Shown here in pieces: positions 1-8,704 of a DNA stretch of 64,000 nt; positions within the stretch are counted from its first letter, which is position 1; each line of letters begins with the position of its first letter. Source of the stretch: Bradyrhizobium zhanjiangense (GTDB lineage Bacteria; Pseudomonadota; Alphaproteobacteria; Rhizobiales; Xanthobacteraceae); assembly GCF_004114935.1 (NCBI RefSeq), contig NZ_CP022221.1:8825001-8889000 (forward strand). Direction: 5' to 3'. The notes beneath the pieces are model-generated. The model ran no database searches and was not told where the DNA came from. It saw nothing but the letters and a program-made list of their open reading frames with translations. The position numbers and the translations under genes are program-made.

Positions 1-303
1 CGGCAGGCAGTCTATTTTTTATGCAAATTTCCAATTCTGGCTAAATTTCCGGCATAAATATTTATGCACCGCAACCGCCGTTTGAGGCGAGCTTGCCTTG
101 AAAGCGCCCCTACGATGTTCCATATGAACGCCCGAGACTGCTTGCAAATCAAGCCGTCGTTGCGAGCTGCGTGTTCTTAAGCCCCTACGGGGCTCTGGCT
201 TGCCCCATATCTCCCAAGCCCATCCGACACCCCAAACACGCAGGTGTCTTCTCGACACCCTATGCGCGCGCCGCGCCGAATGCGCCGGGCGCCCGCTTTT
301 GAC
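1..303. other. Gene-free leader before the RNA helicase gene
   Basis: No convincing coding region is seen here. A T-run at 15-20 could be the tail of a terminator of a gene left of the window. A perfect 6-bp stem (AGCCCC 180-185, GGGGCT 189-194, loop TAC) lies about 110 nt before the helicase start and is not followed by Ts, so it is more likely a leader structure than a terminator. In-frame GTG (244) and ATG (262) codons precede the chosen helicase start. They would add an Arg-rich stretch that does not resemble the family N-terminus. Confidence 0.4.
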
Positions 304-1803
<1,500 letters not shown>

Positions 1804-1828
1804 TCGTCCACGACCTGGAGACAACCAC

Positions 1829-2119
1829 ATGGCCAAGGAAGAGCTGATCCAGTTCGAAGGACTGGTCACCGAAATCCTCCCCGACGCCCGCTACCGCGTG
1901 CAGCTCGACGCCGGACACGAGATCGTTGCCTACACCGCCGGCAAGATGAAGAAGAACCGCATCAAGACACTCGCGGGCGACCGCGTGACGGTGGAGATGT
2001 CGCCCTACGACCTCGAGAAGGGCCGACTGATTTTCCGTCACAAGGACGAACGTCCCTCGACGCCCGGCGGCCCGCCGCGGGGTGGGGCGCAGCGCGGCGG
2101 CCAGTTCCGCCGCCGTTAG
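1829..2119 (+). CDS. infA: Translation initiation factor IF-1 with RG-rich C-terminal extension
   Basis: S1/OB-fold factor that binds the ribosomal A site during initiation. 96 aa from ATG 1829 ([13 protein letters not shown]). The usual IF-1 body is visible, with the conserved [34 protein letters not shown] and GRLIFRH blocks. Classical IF-1 is about 72 residues. Here about 24 more follow, rich in Pro, Gly, Arg and Gln and ending in FRRR, which may add RNA affinity. The gene lies 25 nt after the helicase gene and is probably co-transcribed with it. An in-frame ORF extends upstream over the helicase end, but residues before 1829 do not match the family. Confidence 0.95.
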   Translation: MAKEELIQFEGLVTEILPDARYRVQLDAGHEIVAYTAGKMKKNRIKTLAGDRVTVEMSPYDLEKGRLIFRHKDERPSTPGGPPRGGAQRGGQFRRR

Positions 2120-2387
2120 TCGCCTCCCGGCGCGCGAGCGCGGAAGTAAAGTTCTGACCTGTATGCTGATCCGCCGTGGGCATCACGGCGGATCAAAAAA
2201 TCGTGCGCGTCAGGATTGTTTTGAGGCCTTAATTCCGATAAAATGAATTAATCGATTTTCGGCCGGACGACATTAGCATCCACCGGTACAGCCGGTTCAG
2301 ACACGCTGACGACCCTTCCAAAAATTCGATCTAACCTGCCTGCGCGAGCAGGCTCTTACATTGTGCTATCTAGAAGGGACTACCCCA
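2120..2387 (+). promoter_or_regulatory. Long leader of the cold-shock gene with stem-loops
   Basis: 268 nt with no gene. It holds three inverted repeats. At 2167-2195 there is a 12-bp perfect stem (2167-2178 with 2184-2195) followed by A residues, so not a normal plus-strand terminator. At 2282-2296 there is a 5-bp stem ACCGG/CCGGT. At 2338-2353 there is a 6-bp stem GCCTGC/GCAGGC closed by a GCGA loop (GNRA type). The last lies 34 nt before the start codon. Long structured leaders are typical of cspA-type mRNAs, so a regulatory role is inferred; the transcription start is unknown. Confidence 0.45.
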
Positions 2388-2600
2388 GTGAGCATGGGAA
2401 CCGTGAAGTGGTTTAACGCGACCAAGGGTTATGGCTTCATCCAGCCCGACGACGGCGGCAAGGACGTGTTCGTTCACATCAGCGCCGTCGAGCGCGCGGG
2501 CCTCGGCTCGCTGCAGGAAGGTCAGAAGGTCTCCTATGAGATCGTGGCCGACCGCCGCTCCGGCAAGTCGGCAGCGGACAACCTCCGCGCCGCGGGCTGA
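2388..2600 (+). CDS. cspA: Cold-shock protein (CspA family)
   Basis: Single-stranded nucleic acid chaperone with one cold-shock domain. 70 aa. The RNP1-like KGYGFIQ and RNP2-like DVFVHIS motifs are clear, starting from [16 protein letters not shown] chose GTG 2388 because AGAAGGGA at 2372-2379 sits 8 nt before it; ATG 2394 would leave a 14-nt gap and lose two residues. The gene follows the helicase and IF-1 genes but is set apart by a 268-nt leader and followed by a strong terminator, so it is probably its own transcription unit. Several CspA paralogues are usual in these bacteria, so cspA names the family rather than a specific paralogue. Confidence 0.95.
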   Translation: MSMGTVKWFNATKGYGFIQPDDGGKDVFVHISAVERAGLGSLQEGQKVSYEIVADRRSGKSAADNLRAAG

Positions 2601-2660
2601 GCCTGCCGGGCCCCCGGATATTGACCCGGGCCGGCTCAGGCGAGCCAAGGAATTAAAAAA

Positions 2661-2685
2661 GGCCGTGCGCAACGCACGGCCTTTT
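2661..2685 (+). terminator. Rho-independent terminator after the cold-shock gene
   Basis: A 9-bp perfect stem GGCCGTGCG (2661-2669) with CGCACGGCC (2673-2681), CAA loop, then TTTT. Six A residues precede the stem, so it may also work for the minus-strand gene that ends at 2752. Confidence 0.85.
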
Positions 2686-2751
2686 CATGTTCGAAGACTT
2701 CTCCGTACGCGGCACGGATATCCTGCCCGGGCAGAGCGCCAATCGGTCCTG

Positions 2752-3249
2752 CTAGTTGGTCTTGGCGGCCCCGCCGGCAGCCCCGCTGGCATTGTTGCTC
2801 AGCGAGCCTGCCTGGGTCATCGTGTGGTTGAAGTAGGCGTCGCTGTCGCCGAGCGTCAAGCGACGCTGGCAAAGCGGCATGCAGCTGTAGGACTCGCGCT
2901 CGATCCCGCGATAGACGGTGACGAGCCGGTCGCTCGGACCTTCGACCTGGATCTGGCGGTCGACCAGGATCTCGCCGCCCCGGTCGAGCGCGATGAAATT
3001 GGTGGCACCATAACCCTTCCCGGTCACGACGATCATGCCGCCGGGCTGCAGCGTGACGTCCGCGATCAGGGGATTGCCGACCACGATGGTCGCGACCTTG
3101 CCGGGGAGCCGGACCAGCTTGGCCTGGTCGACATTGACGGCAATGGTGTCGGCGGTCGGCTCGGCAAGGCCGGCACCGGGCGATGCCAGCATCGCAGCCG
3201 CAACCAGAAGGCAGACGCGCGCCTGACGGCGCAGCAATTCTTTACGCAT
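2752..3249 (-). CDS. Secreted protein with a secretin-type N domain (pilus formation N-terminal family)
   Basis: 165 aa. A basic start (MRKELLRRQ) and a hydrophobic segment ending near AGLAEP form a probable signal peptide, so the product is periplasmic. The body (VNVDQAKLVRLPGKVATIVVGNPLIADVT and later TGKGYGATNFIALDRGGEILVD) matches the N-terminal domain of CpaC/RcpA-type secretins. Compare residues 50-110 of the CpaC protein in this window, which has the same ADPKIANAV and IIGATVGQTNIVFFD pattern. There is no secretin pore domain. The C-terminal third has two Cys (SCMPLC) and a Ser/Gly/Ala tail. It may assist pilus secretin assembly or be a free-standing periplasmic adaptor; that role is inference. 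Confidence 0.75.
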   Translation of the reverse strand: MRKELLRRQARVCLLVAAAMLASPGAGLAEPTADTIAVNVDQAKLVRLPGKVATIVVGNPLIADVTLQPGGMIVVTGKGYGATNFIALDRGGEILVDRQIQVEGPSDRLVTVYRGIERESYSCMPLCQRRLTLGDSDAYFNHTMTQAGSLSNNASGAAGGAAKTN

Positions 3250-3414
3250 ACACTTACCCCCGGGACGTCACAAACCGGCAGAAACGATCAGATACAGCGG
3301 AGCCGGTGCCCGACCCGGCTAACCTGCCCTTAATTCGTGAACGTTCCGCAAACTCGCCGACTATTGTTTGAAGGGACCGGCGCTTTGTAGCCCTCTGGAG
3401 ACGTTGACGCCGCC

Positions 3415-4242
3415 CTAGTGGCGGAACGGATAGGCGAGCTGGCCGCCGATTTCCTTGGGCATGGTCGCTTCGTCCTTGCCGTAATCCTGCGGCAGCCTGC
3501 CTTCTGGCATACGGAAGGTGCCAAACAGCACGTCCCAGATCGGGAACGTCCCGGCAAAATTGGTGTCGCCTCCCTCTTCCAGCGAGGTGTGGTGCCAGCG
3601 GTGGAACACCGGCGTCGCCAGCACGTATCTGAACGGTCCGAAGGTCCAGTTCAAGTTGGCGTGCACGAAGGCCGAATGGAAGGTGGTGAACGGGCCGACC
3701 CAGATCATGACGTTCGGGGAAATACCGGCCATCAGCAGCACGACGTCGACGCTGATCGTCCCGAGCACGAGATTGACGGGATGGAAGCGCGCCGCGGAAA
3801 TCCAGCCGATCTCCTCCGACGAATGATGGATTGCGTGGTACTTCCAGAACCCGCCGTCATGGAAAAGCCGGTGCAGCCAGTACAGCATGAAATCGGACAG
3901 CACCAGGAACAGCACGGCCTGCACCCACAGCGGCAGCTGTGACAGCGGGCCATGGCCATTGTCGTAGAAGGCGATGAGTTCGTCGGCCTCGTGGATGTTG
4001 AAGACGACGCCGGCGCCGACGATCAGCAGTCCGATCCGCATCGTGCGGGCGAACACCGGAACGAAGAACCAGTAGCAGATGTCTGTGATGATCTCCCGCT
4101 TGCGCCACCACGGCGCACCGGGATTGCAGGCCCAGAAATGCTCGAGCACGGTGAAGACTGCCGCGAGCACCAGGGTGACGGGGGCCACCTTCGCGATGGT
4201 CTCGCCGAGCATCAGGGCGACTTGCATGGGCAGGCTCGACAT
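3415..4242 (-). CDS. Sterol desaturase / fatty acid hydroxylase family membrane protein
   Basis: 275 aa, with several hydrophobic segments in the first half. The di-iron histidine boxes of the fatty acid hydroxylase superfamily are visible: HRLFH, HAIHHSSE, an isolated HANLNW and HRWHHTSLEEGG. The family inserts oxygen into, or desaturates, lipid chains at the membrane. Possible substrates here include fatty acids, hopanoids and carotenoids; the sequence does not decide. ATG 4242 gives a plausible start. The gene is divergent from flp (267 nt between) and has no obvious functional link to the pilus genes. Confidence 0.85.
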   Translation of the reverse strand: MSSLPMQVALMLGETIAKVAPVTLVLAAVFTVLEHFWACNPGAPWWRKREIITDICYWFFVPVFARTMRIGLLIVGAGVVFNIHEADELIAFYDNGHGPLSQLPLWVQAVLFLVLSDFMLYWLHRLFHDGGFWKYHAIHHSSEEIGWISAARFHPVNLVLGTISVDVVLLMAGISPNVMIWVGPFTTFHSAFVHANLNWTFGPFRYVLATPVFHRWHHTSLEEGGDTNFAGTFPIWDVLFGTFRMPEGRLPQDYGKDEATMPKEIGGQLAYPFRH

Positions 4243-4509
4243 CGTCGCCTCACTTCCGAATTGCTGGTCCCGCCTAGGCCTACTCCGCTAGATTTAAGGG
4301 AGGGTGAAGCCGGCCGGCGCGTGCGCTGCATTCGGAACCGGGCCGAATTCAACGGCCGCCTTAAGACGAAATTCACTCTGGCCAAAAGCATCGCGCGACA
4401 AGCGGATTTGCGCGATTGAATTAACGCTACCGAAAGAGCTCGGCTCTCATCTTCGTCGCGTCAAAGACAGCGCCGAACGAGGCGATCCCACCCAGAAGGA
4501 GTTTTGTTC

Positions 4510-4674
4510 ATGAAGAACTTGATTGCGCGTTTCGCGAAGGACGAATCCGGCGCCACCGCCATCGAATACGGTCTGATCGCCGCCGGCATCGCGTTGGCCA
4601 TCATCACGGTCGTCAACAATCTCGGCAGCTCGCTGAACACCAAGTTCGGCTCGATCAGCTCGTCGCTGAAGTAA
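4510..4674 (+). CDS. flp: Flp/PilA-type major pilin
   Basis: 54 aa: a short basic leader (MKNLIARFAKDESG) followed by the Flp signature ATAIEYGLIAAGIALAII. The prepilin is cut by the CpaA-type peptidase after the Gly, leaving a mature subunit of about 40 residues that polymerises into Tad pili. The Glu-Tyr pair of the Flp motif is present. AAGGAG at 4496-4501 lies 8 nt before ATG 4510. A strong terminator follows at once, as expected for a highly expressed pilin transcribed apart from the assembly genes. The gene is too short for many gene finders. Confidence 0.95.
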   Translation: MKNLIARFAKDESGATAIEYGLIAAGIALAIITVVNNLGSSLNTKFGSISSSLK

Positions 4675-4698
4675 GTACCCGAAGAGCGATTCGCAAAA

Positions 4699-4726
4699 GC
4701 CCCGGACCTCCGGGGCCTTTGTTTTT
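4699..4726 (+). terminator. Rho-independent terminator after flp
   Basis: A 7-bp stem GCCCCGG (4699-4705) with CCGGGGC (4710-4716), loop ACCT, followed by CTTTGTTTTT. Confidence 0.85.
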
Positions 4727-4745
4727 CTGAAGACGGCGAGTTCCA

Positions 4746-4892
4746 GTGGCGTTGCGCGAGTACAGAACCGATGCCGCGGTCGCGGCGAACGAGGCGAAGG
4801 CGGCGCAGACCGGCTCGCCGGCCTATTGGGTCTGCCTTGCGCTGCTGCTTGCGACGGTCACGCTCGCCGTGCGCATTGCCAGCCTCTGGTGA
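4746..4892 (+). CDS. Possible 48-aa single-pass membrane protein
   Basis: GTG 4746 to TGA 4892, between the flp terminator and cpaA. The N-terminal half is polar and Ala-rich (LREYRTDAAVAANEAKAAQ). The C-terminal half is one strong hydrophobic helix (AYWVCLALLLATVTLAVRIA) ending SLW. This arrangement is protein-like and its position inside a pilus locus is suggestive. No clear ribosome binding site is seen and no family is recognised, so it may be a chance ORF. Confidence 0.3.
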   Translation: MALREYRTDAAVAANEAKAAQTGSPAYWVCLALLLATVTLAVRIASLW

Positions 4893-5011
4893 GCACGCTC
4901 GCGGCGGAGCCAGCCTCGCCACTCGGCTGCCGTTGTCGGTTTGTTTAGCACTGCCGGCTAGCATCCGCGCCGCCAGCTTCGGCGACACAACCAGGCCTCA
5001 AGACGCAGCCC

Positions 5012-5536
5012 ATGATCCTCGACCTTGCGCGCCTTCTGCTCTTCCCGGCTCTCATGGCATTCGCCGCTGCGAGCGACCTCTTCACGATGACGATCTCGAA
5101 CCGCGTGTCGCTGGCATTGGTCGCCGGCTTCTTCGCCCTCGCTCTCGCCGGTGGCATGGCACCTTATGAGATGCTGAGCCATGTCGGTGCCAGCGCACTC
5201 CTGCTGGTCGTGGCCTTCACCTGCTTTGCGATGGGCTGGGTCGGCGGCGGCGATGCCAAGGTCGCGGCCTCCGTCGCACTCTGGTTCGGCTTTGCGCATC
5301 TGATGAACTTTCTGCTCTACGCCTCGCTGTTCGGCGGGGCGCTGACGCTGCTCCTGCTCCAGTTCCGGCAGTGGCCGCTGCCCTACGGACTGGCGGGCCA
5401 GGCCTGGCTCGCACGGCTGCACGCCAAGGAGAGCGGTATTCCCTACGGCATCGCGCTCGCACTGAGCGCGCTGATGGTTTACCCGGAGACCGAATGGGTG
5501 AAGGCGATCGATCTCGCTCATCTCGCGCTGCGCTGA
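5012..5536 (+). CDS. cpaA: Prepilin peptidase CpaA/TadV (A24 family)
   Basis: Membrane aspartyl protease that trims Flp prepilins. 174 aa, nearly all hydrophobic with about five or six membrane segments. The two catalytic Asp contexts of the family are present: AASDLFTMTISN near residue 22 and GWVGGGDAKV near residue 76. It lacks the N-terminal methylase domain of PilD, as CpaA/TadV enzymes do. It lies 128 nt before cpaB and 285 nt after the flp terminator. Confidence 0.93.
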   Translation: MILDLARLLLFPALMAFAAASDLFTMTISNRVSLALVAGFFALALAGGMAPYEMLSHVGASALLLVVAFTCFAMGWVGGGDAKVAASVALWFGFAHLMNFLLYASLFGGALTLLLLQFRQWPLPYGLAGQAWLARLHAKESGIPYGIALALSALMVYPETEWVKAIDLAHLALR

Positions 5537-5581
5537 ACGCACCGGGTAAACCCGGCGTTAAGGCGATTTAGATACGCCTCA

Positions 5582-5589
5582 TTAACCAT
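5582..5589 (+). promoter_or_regulatory. Candidate CtrA half-site before cpaB
   Basis: TTAACCAT, 75 nt upstream of the cpaB start. This octamer is a known CtrA-type half-site in alphaproteobacteria, and pilus genes are CtrA targets in Caulobacter. An 8-mer can occur by chance. Confidence 0.25.
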
Positions 5590-5664
5590 GCTTTGACGAA
5601 TAGCTGGTCAACTGCCGATCACGGCGGCGGCAGCGTCGCGGCGTTTTGTTGGAAAGTGAAGCGT

Positions 5665-6462
5665 ATGAATAGGGCACGCATTGTCGTCCTGACCGTCGCC
5701 ATCTGCGCCGGCGGCGTCGCCGCGTACCTGGCGAGCGGCACGGACAATTCTGCGCCGCCTCCGGCTCCGGTCGCACAGCTTCCGACCGTCGACGTCCTGG
5801 TCGCCAAGAACGACATCGGTCTCGGCCAGACCGTGAAGCCGGAAGACGTGCAATGGCAGACCTGGCCGGCCGCGACCGCCAGCGCCACTTTCATCCGCCG
5901 CAACGAGCGTCCCGAGGGCGTGACCCAGGTGACCGGCTCGATCGCGCGCGCTCCCTTCATTCAGGGTGAGCCAATCCGCGACCAGAAGCTGGTCAAGGCC
6001 GAGGGCTCCGGCTTCATGGCGGCCATCCTGCCGAGCGGCATGCGGGCGATCTCGACCGAGATCTCGCCGGAGACCGGCGCAGGCGGCTTCATCCTGCCCA
6101 ACGACCGCGTCGATGTGATCCTCACGCGCCGCCTCAAGAATCCGGACCAGAGCAACGGTGCTCCGGACATCGTCACCTCCGAGATCATCCTGACCAACAT
6201 CCGCGTCCTGGCCATCGACCAGGCGCCGAAGGAGAAGGACGGCCAGAACACGGTGGTCGGCAAGACCGTGACCTTGGAGCTCAATCCCGCGCAGACCCAG
6301 GCGCTTTCGTCGGCCCGCCAGGCCGGAACGCTGTCGCTGGCGTTGCGCAGCATAGCCGACGTCAAGATGAGCGAGATCACGCTCGACGAATCCGCACAGA
6401 AGCGCGACGGCGTTTCGATCATTCGCTACGGCATTCCAAGTCAGACGGCGAAAGCAAGATGA
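5665..6462 (+). CDS. cpaB: Flp pilus assembly protein CpaB (RcpC)
   Basis: 265 aa periplasmic protein, anchored by an N-terminal hydrophobic helix (IVVLTVAICAGGVAAYLA). An SAF-type domain follows (VDVLVAKNDIGLGQTVKPEDVQWQTWP), then the RcpC/CpaB core with GMRAISTEISPETGAGGFILPNDRVDVILT. It is thought to link the pilus secretin to peptidoglycan or the inner-membrane machine. ATG 5665 is preferred, with GGAAAG at 5651-5656 spaced 8 nt. The frame stays open upstream to 5593, but that part does not look like CpaB. The stop overlaps the cpaC start (ATGA), pointing to translational coupling. Confidence 0.95.
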   Translation: MNRARIVVLTVAICAGGVAAYLASGTDNSAPPPAPVAQLPTVDVLVAKNDIGLGQTVKPEDVQWQTWPAATASATFIRRNERPEGVTQVTGSIARAPFIQGEPIRDQKLVKAEGSGFMAAILPSGMRAISTEISPETGAGGFILPNDRVDVILTRRLKNPDQSNGAPDIVTSEIILTNIRVLAIDQAPKEKDGQNTVVGKTVTLELNPAQTQALSSARQAGTLSLALRSIADVKMSEITLDESAQKRDGVSIIRYGIPSQTAKAR

Positions 6463-7949
6463 AGGCAGTCGATATGAAATGCAGGGCAAATCTGGCGACG
6501 ATGCGAACCTCACTGGTTCGCGCCCTGTCGTTTTCGGCCGCCCTCGCGCTGACGCTCAACCCGGCCCTCAGCCCGGTGGTCGCCGCCGACTACCGTCCCA
6601 TGGCGCCGGTCGCGGCCGACGGCCAGATGAACGCGCGTTTCCTCTCGCTCGGCATCGGCAAGTCTGTCGTGATCGACCTGCCGCGCGACATCAAGGACGT
6701 GCTGGTCGCCGACCCCAAGATCGCCAATGCCGTGGTCCGCTCGGCGCAGCGCGCCTACATCATCGGCGCCACCGTCGGCCAGACCAACATCGTGTTCTTC
6801 GATTCCGCCGGCCAGCAGATTGCGGCCTATGACATCGCGGTCAAGCGCGACCTCAACGGCGTGCGGGCCGCGCTGAAGCAGATCCTGCCCAATTCCGACA
6901 TCCAGATCGACGGCCTCGGCGACGGCATCGTCCTGACCGGCACGGCGGCGAACCCGTTGGAAGCGCAGCAGGCCAACGATCTCGCCGCACGGCTCGCCGG
7001 CAGCGCCGACAAGGTGGTGAACTCGATCGTGGTCCGCGGCCGCGACCAGGTCATGCTGAAGGTGACGGTGGCCGAAGTCCAGCGCAACATCGTCAAGCAG
7101 CTCGGCATCGACCTCTCCGCGAACCTGAACTACGGCACCTCTGTGGTGAGCTTCTCCAACTCGAATCCGTTCACGGCTCTCGGCAAGAACCTCGTGGACG
7201 GCAACAACCTGACCACGAAGTTCGGCGCGACGCCGACCGTGCAGGCCACCCTGCGCGCGATGGAGACCGCGGGCGTGATCCGTACGTTGGCCGAGCCGAA
7301 CCTGACCGCGATCTCCGGCGAGTCGGCGACCTTCATTGCCGGCGGTGAATTCCCGGTGCCGGCAGGCTATGCCTGCGATCCCGTCACGCATGTCTGTACC
7401 ACCCAGATCAGCTTCAAGAAGTTCGGCATCTCGCTCAACTTCACCCCCGTGGTTCTGAGCGAGGGCAAGATCAGCCTGCGCGTGATGACCGAGGTCTCGG
7501 AACTGTCGAACGAAAATGCGATCACGCTGTCCCAGGCCGTGAGCGCGACGTCGGTGAACTCGCTGACGGTGCCCTCGATCCGGACCCGCCGCGCCGAGAC
7601 CTCGCTGGAAATTCCCTCGGGCGGCGCGATGGCAATGGCTGGCCTGATCCAGCAGCAGACCAAGCAGGCGGTCAGCGGGCTGCCGGGGCTGATGCAGCTC
7701 CCGGTCCTCGGCACGCTGTTCCGCAGCCGCGACTTCGTCAACAACGCAACCGAACTGGTCGTGATCGTGACGCCCTATGTCGTTCGCGCGGTCGCGCAAA
7801 AGGACCTGTCGCGGCCGGATGACGGCTTCGCCGCCCCGGCCGATCCGCAGGCCGAGTTGCTCGGCAACATCAACCGCATCTACGGCGTGCCTGGCCGGAC
7901 CGAACCGGCCAGGAATTACCGCGGCACCTACGGCTTCATCACCGACTGA
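6459..7949 (+). CDS. cpaC: Tad pilus secretin CpaC (RcpA)
   Basis: Outer-membrane secretin through which Flp pili exit. 496 aa from ATG 6459; ATG 6474 and 6501 are alternatives that leave the signal peptide intact. Order: signal peptide (LSFSAALALTLNPALSPVVAA), N-terminal pilus domain (residues about 50-120, SVVIDLPRDIKDVLVADPKIANAV), BON-like segment, then the secretin domain from about residue 190 with VMLKVTVAEVQRNIVKQLGID and the C-terminal SGGAMAMAGLIQQ and LPVLGTLFRS hallmarks. Two Cys in CDPVTHVC may form a disulfide in the pore domain. Confidence 0.95.
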   Translation: MKAVDMKCRANLATMRTSLVRALSFSAALALTLNPALSPVVAADYRPMAPVAADGQMNARFLSLGIGKSVVIDLPRDIKDVLVADPKIANAVVRSAQRAYIIGATVGQTNIVFFDSAGQQIAAYDIAVKRDLNGVRAALKQILPNSDIQIDGLGDGIVLTGTAANPLEAQQANDLAARLAGSADKVVNSIVVRGRDQVMLKVTVAEVQRNIVKQLGIDLSANLNYGTSVVSFSNSNPFTALGKNLVDGNNLTTKFGATPTVQATLRAMETAGVIRTLAEPNLTAISGESATFIAGGEFPVPAGYACDPVTHVCTTQISFKKFGISLNFTPVVLSEGKISLRVMTEVSELSNENAITLSQAVSATSVNSLTVPSIRTRRAETSLEIPSGGAMAMAGLIQQQTKQAVSGLPGLMQLPVLGTLFRSRDFVNNATELVVIVTPYVVRAVAQKDLSRPDDGFAAPADPQAELLGNINRIYGVPGRTEPARNYRGTYGFITD

Positions 7950-7969
7950 AGCGGAACGGGGACTTCACG

Positions 7970-8704
7970 ATGATCACAAGACCACCCCAGCTTCGCAGAC
8001 GCGCCATCCGCCTCGGTGGCGCGCTCGTCGGCATGGCGCTCGCGCTCGGCGGCTGCCAGCACGACGAAGCCGTCACCGCCTCCATTCCAGACGATTACAA
8101 GCAGCGCCATCCGATCGCGATCGAAGAGCAGGACCGCTCGATCGTCGTCTTCGTCGGCCACGCGCGCGGCGGCTTGACCGCTGCCCAGCGCGCCGACGTC
8201 ATGGGCGTCGCCTCGGCCTGGCTGCACGAGGGCACCGGCGCCATCCGGATCGACATGCCATCCGGCACGCCCAACGCGCGACCGGTCGCGGACACCATGC
8301 GAGAGATCCAGGCGATGCTGGCGGCGGCAGGCGTTCCGCCGCGCGGCATCAACGTTCACCCCTACCAGCCGGAAGACAGGCGCTTCCTGCCGCCAATCCG
8401 ACTCACTTACTCCAAGATCGCCGCGGTCGCGGGCCCCTGCGGCCTGTGGCCGGACGACATCGGCCCCTCGATCAAGAACAAGAGCTGGTTCGAGAACAAG
8501 GACTATTACAATTACGGCTGCGCCTATCAGCGCAACCTCGCGGCGATGGTCGACAATCCGTCGGACCTCGAGCAGCCGAGGGCGGAAACGCCGCCCTATA
8601 TAGCGCGTCGCACCACGGCCTTCGAGAAGTATCGCAAGGGGACGACGACGGCGACCCTCCATCCCGAAGCCGACAAGGCCAAACTCAGCGACACCGGCAA
8701 ATGA
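7970..8704 (+). CDS. cpaD: Pilus assembly lipoprotein CpaD
   Basis: 244 aa. The N-terminal hydrophobic stretch ends in a lipobox (LALGGC, Cys near residue 28), so it is a lipoprotein, as expected for CpaD, the helper that sits with the secretin. The CpaD-family core is visible: DDYKQRHPIAIEEQDRSIVVFV, GTPNARPVADTMREIQAML and a C-terminal CAYQRNLAAMVDNPSDLEQPR. ATG 7970 follows GGGGACTTCACG. The TGA overlaps the cpaE ATG (ATGA at 8701). Confidence 0.93.
   Translation: MITRPPQLRRRAIRLGGALVGMALALGGCQHDEAVTASIPDDYKQRHPIAIEEQDRSIVVFVGHARGGLTAAQRADVMGVASAWLHEGTGAIRIDMPSGTPNARPVADTMREIQAMLAAAGVPPRGINVHPYQPEDRRFLPPIRLTYSKIAAVAGPCGLWPDDIGPSIKNKSWFENKDYYNYGCAYQRNLAAMVDNPSDLEQPRAETPPYIARRTTAFEKYRKGTTTATLHPEADKAKLSDTGK

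Noticed and set aside
2167..2195. Strong 12-bp inverted repeat as terminator of infA
   Set aside because: It is followed by A residues instead of Ts on the plus strand, and the minus-strand side has no T tract, so I kept it only as a leader structure.
7777..8700. N-terminal extension of CpaE over cpaC and cpaD
   Set aside because: The frame is open by chance; residues before ATG 8701 are Arg/Pro-rich and overlap two well-supported genes.
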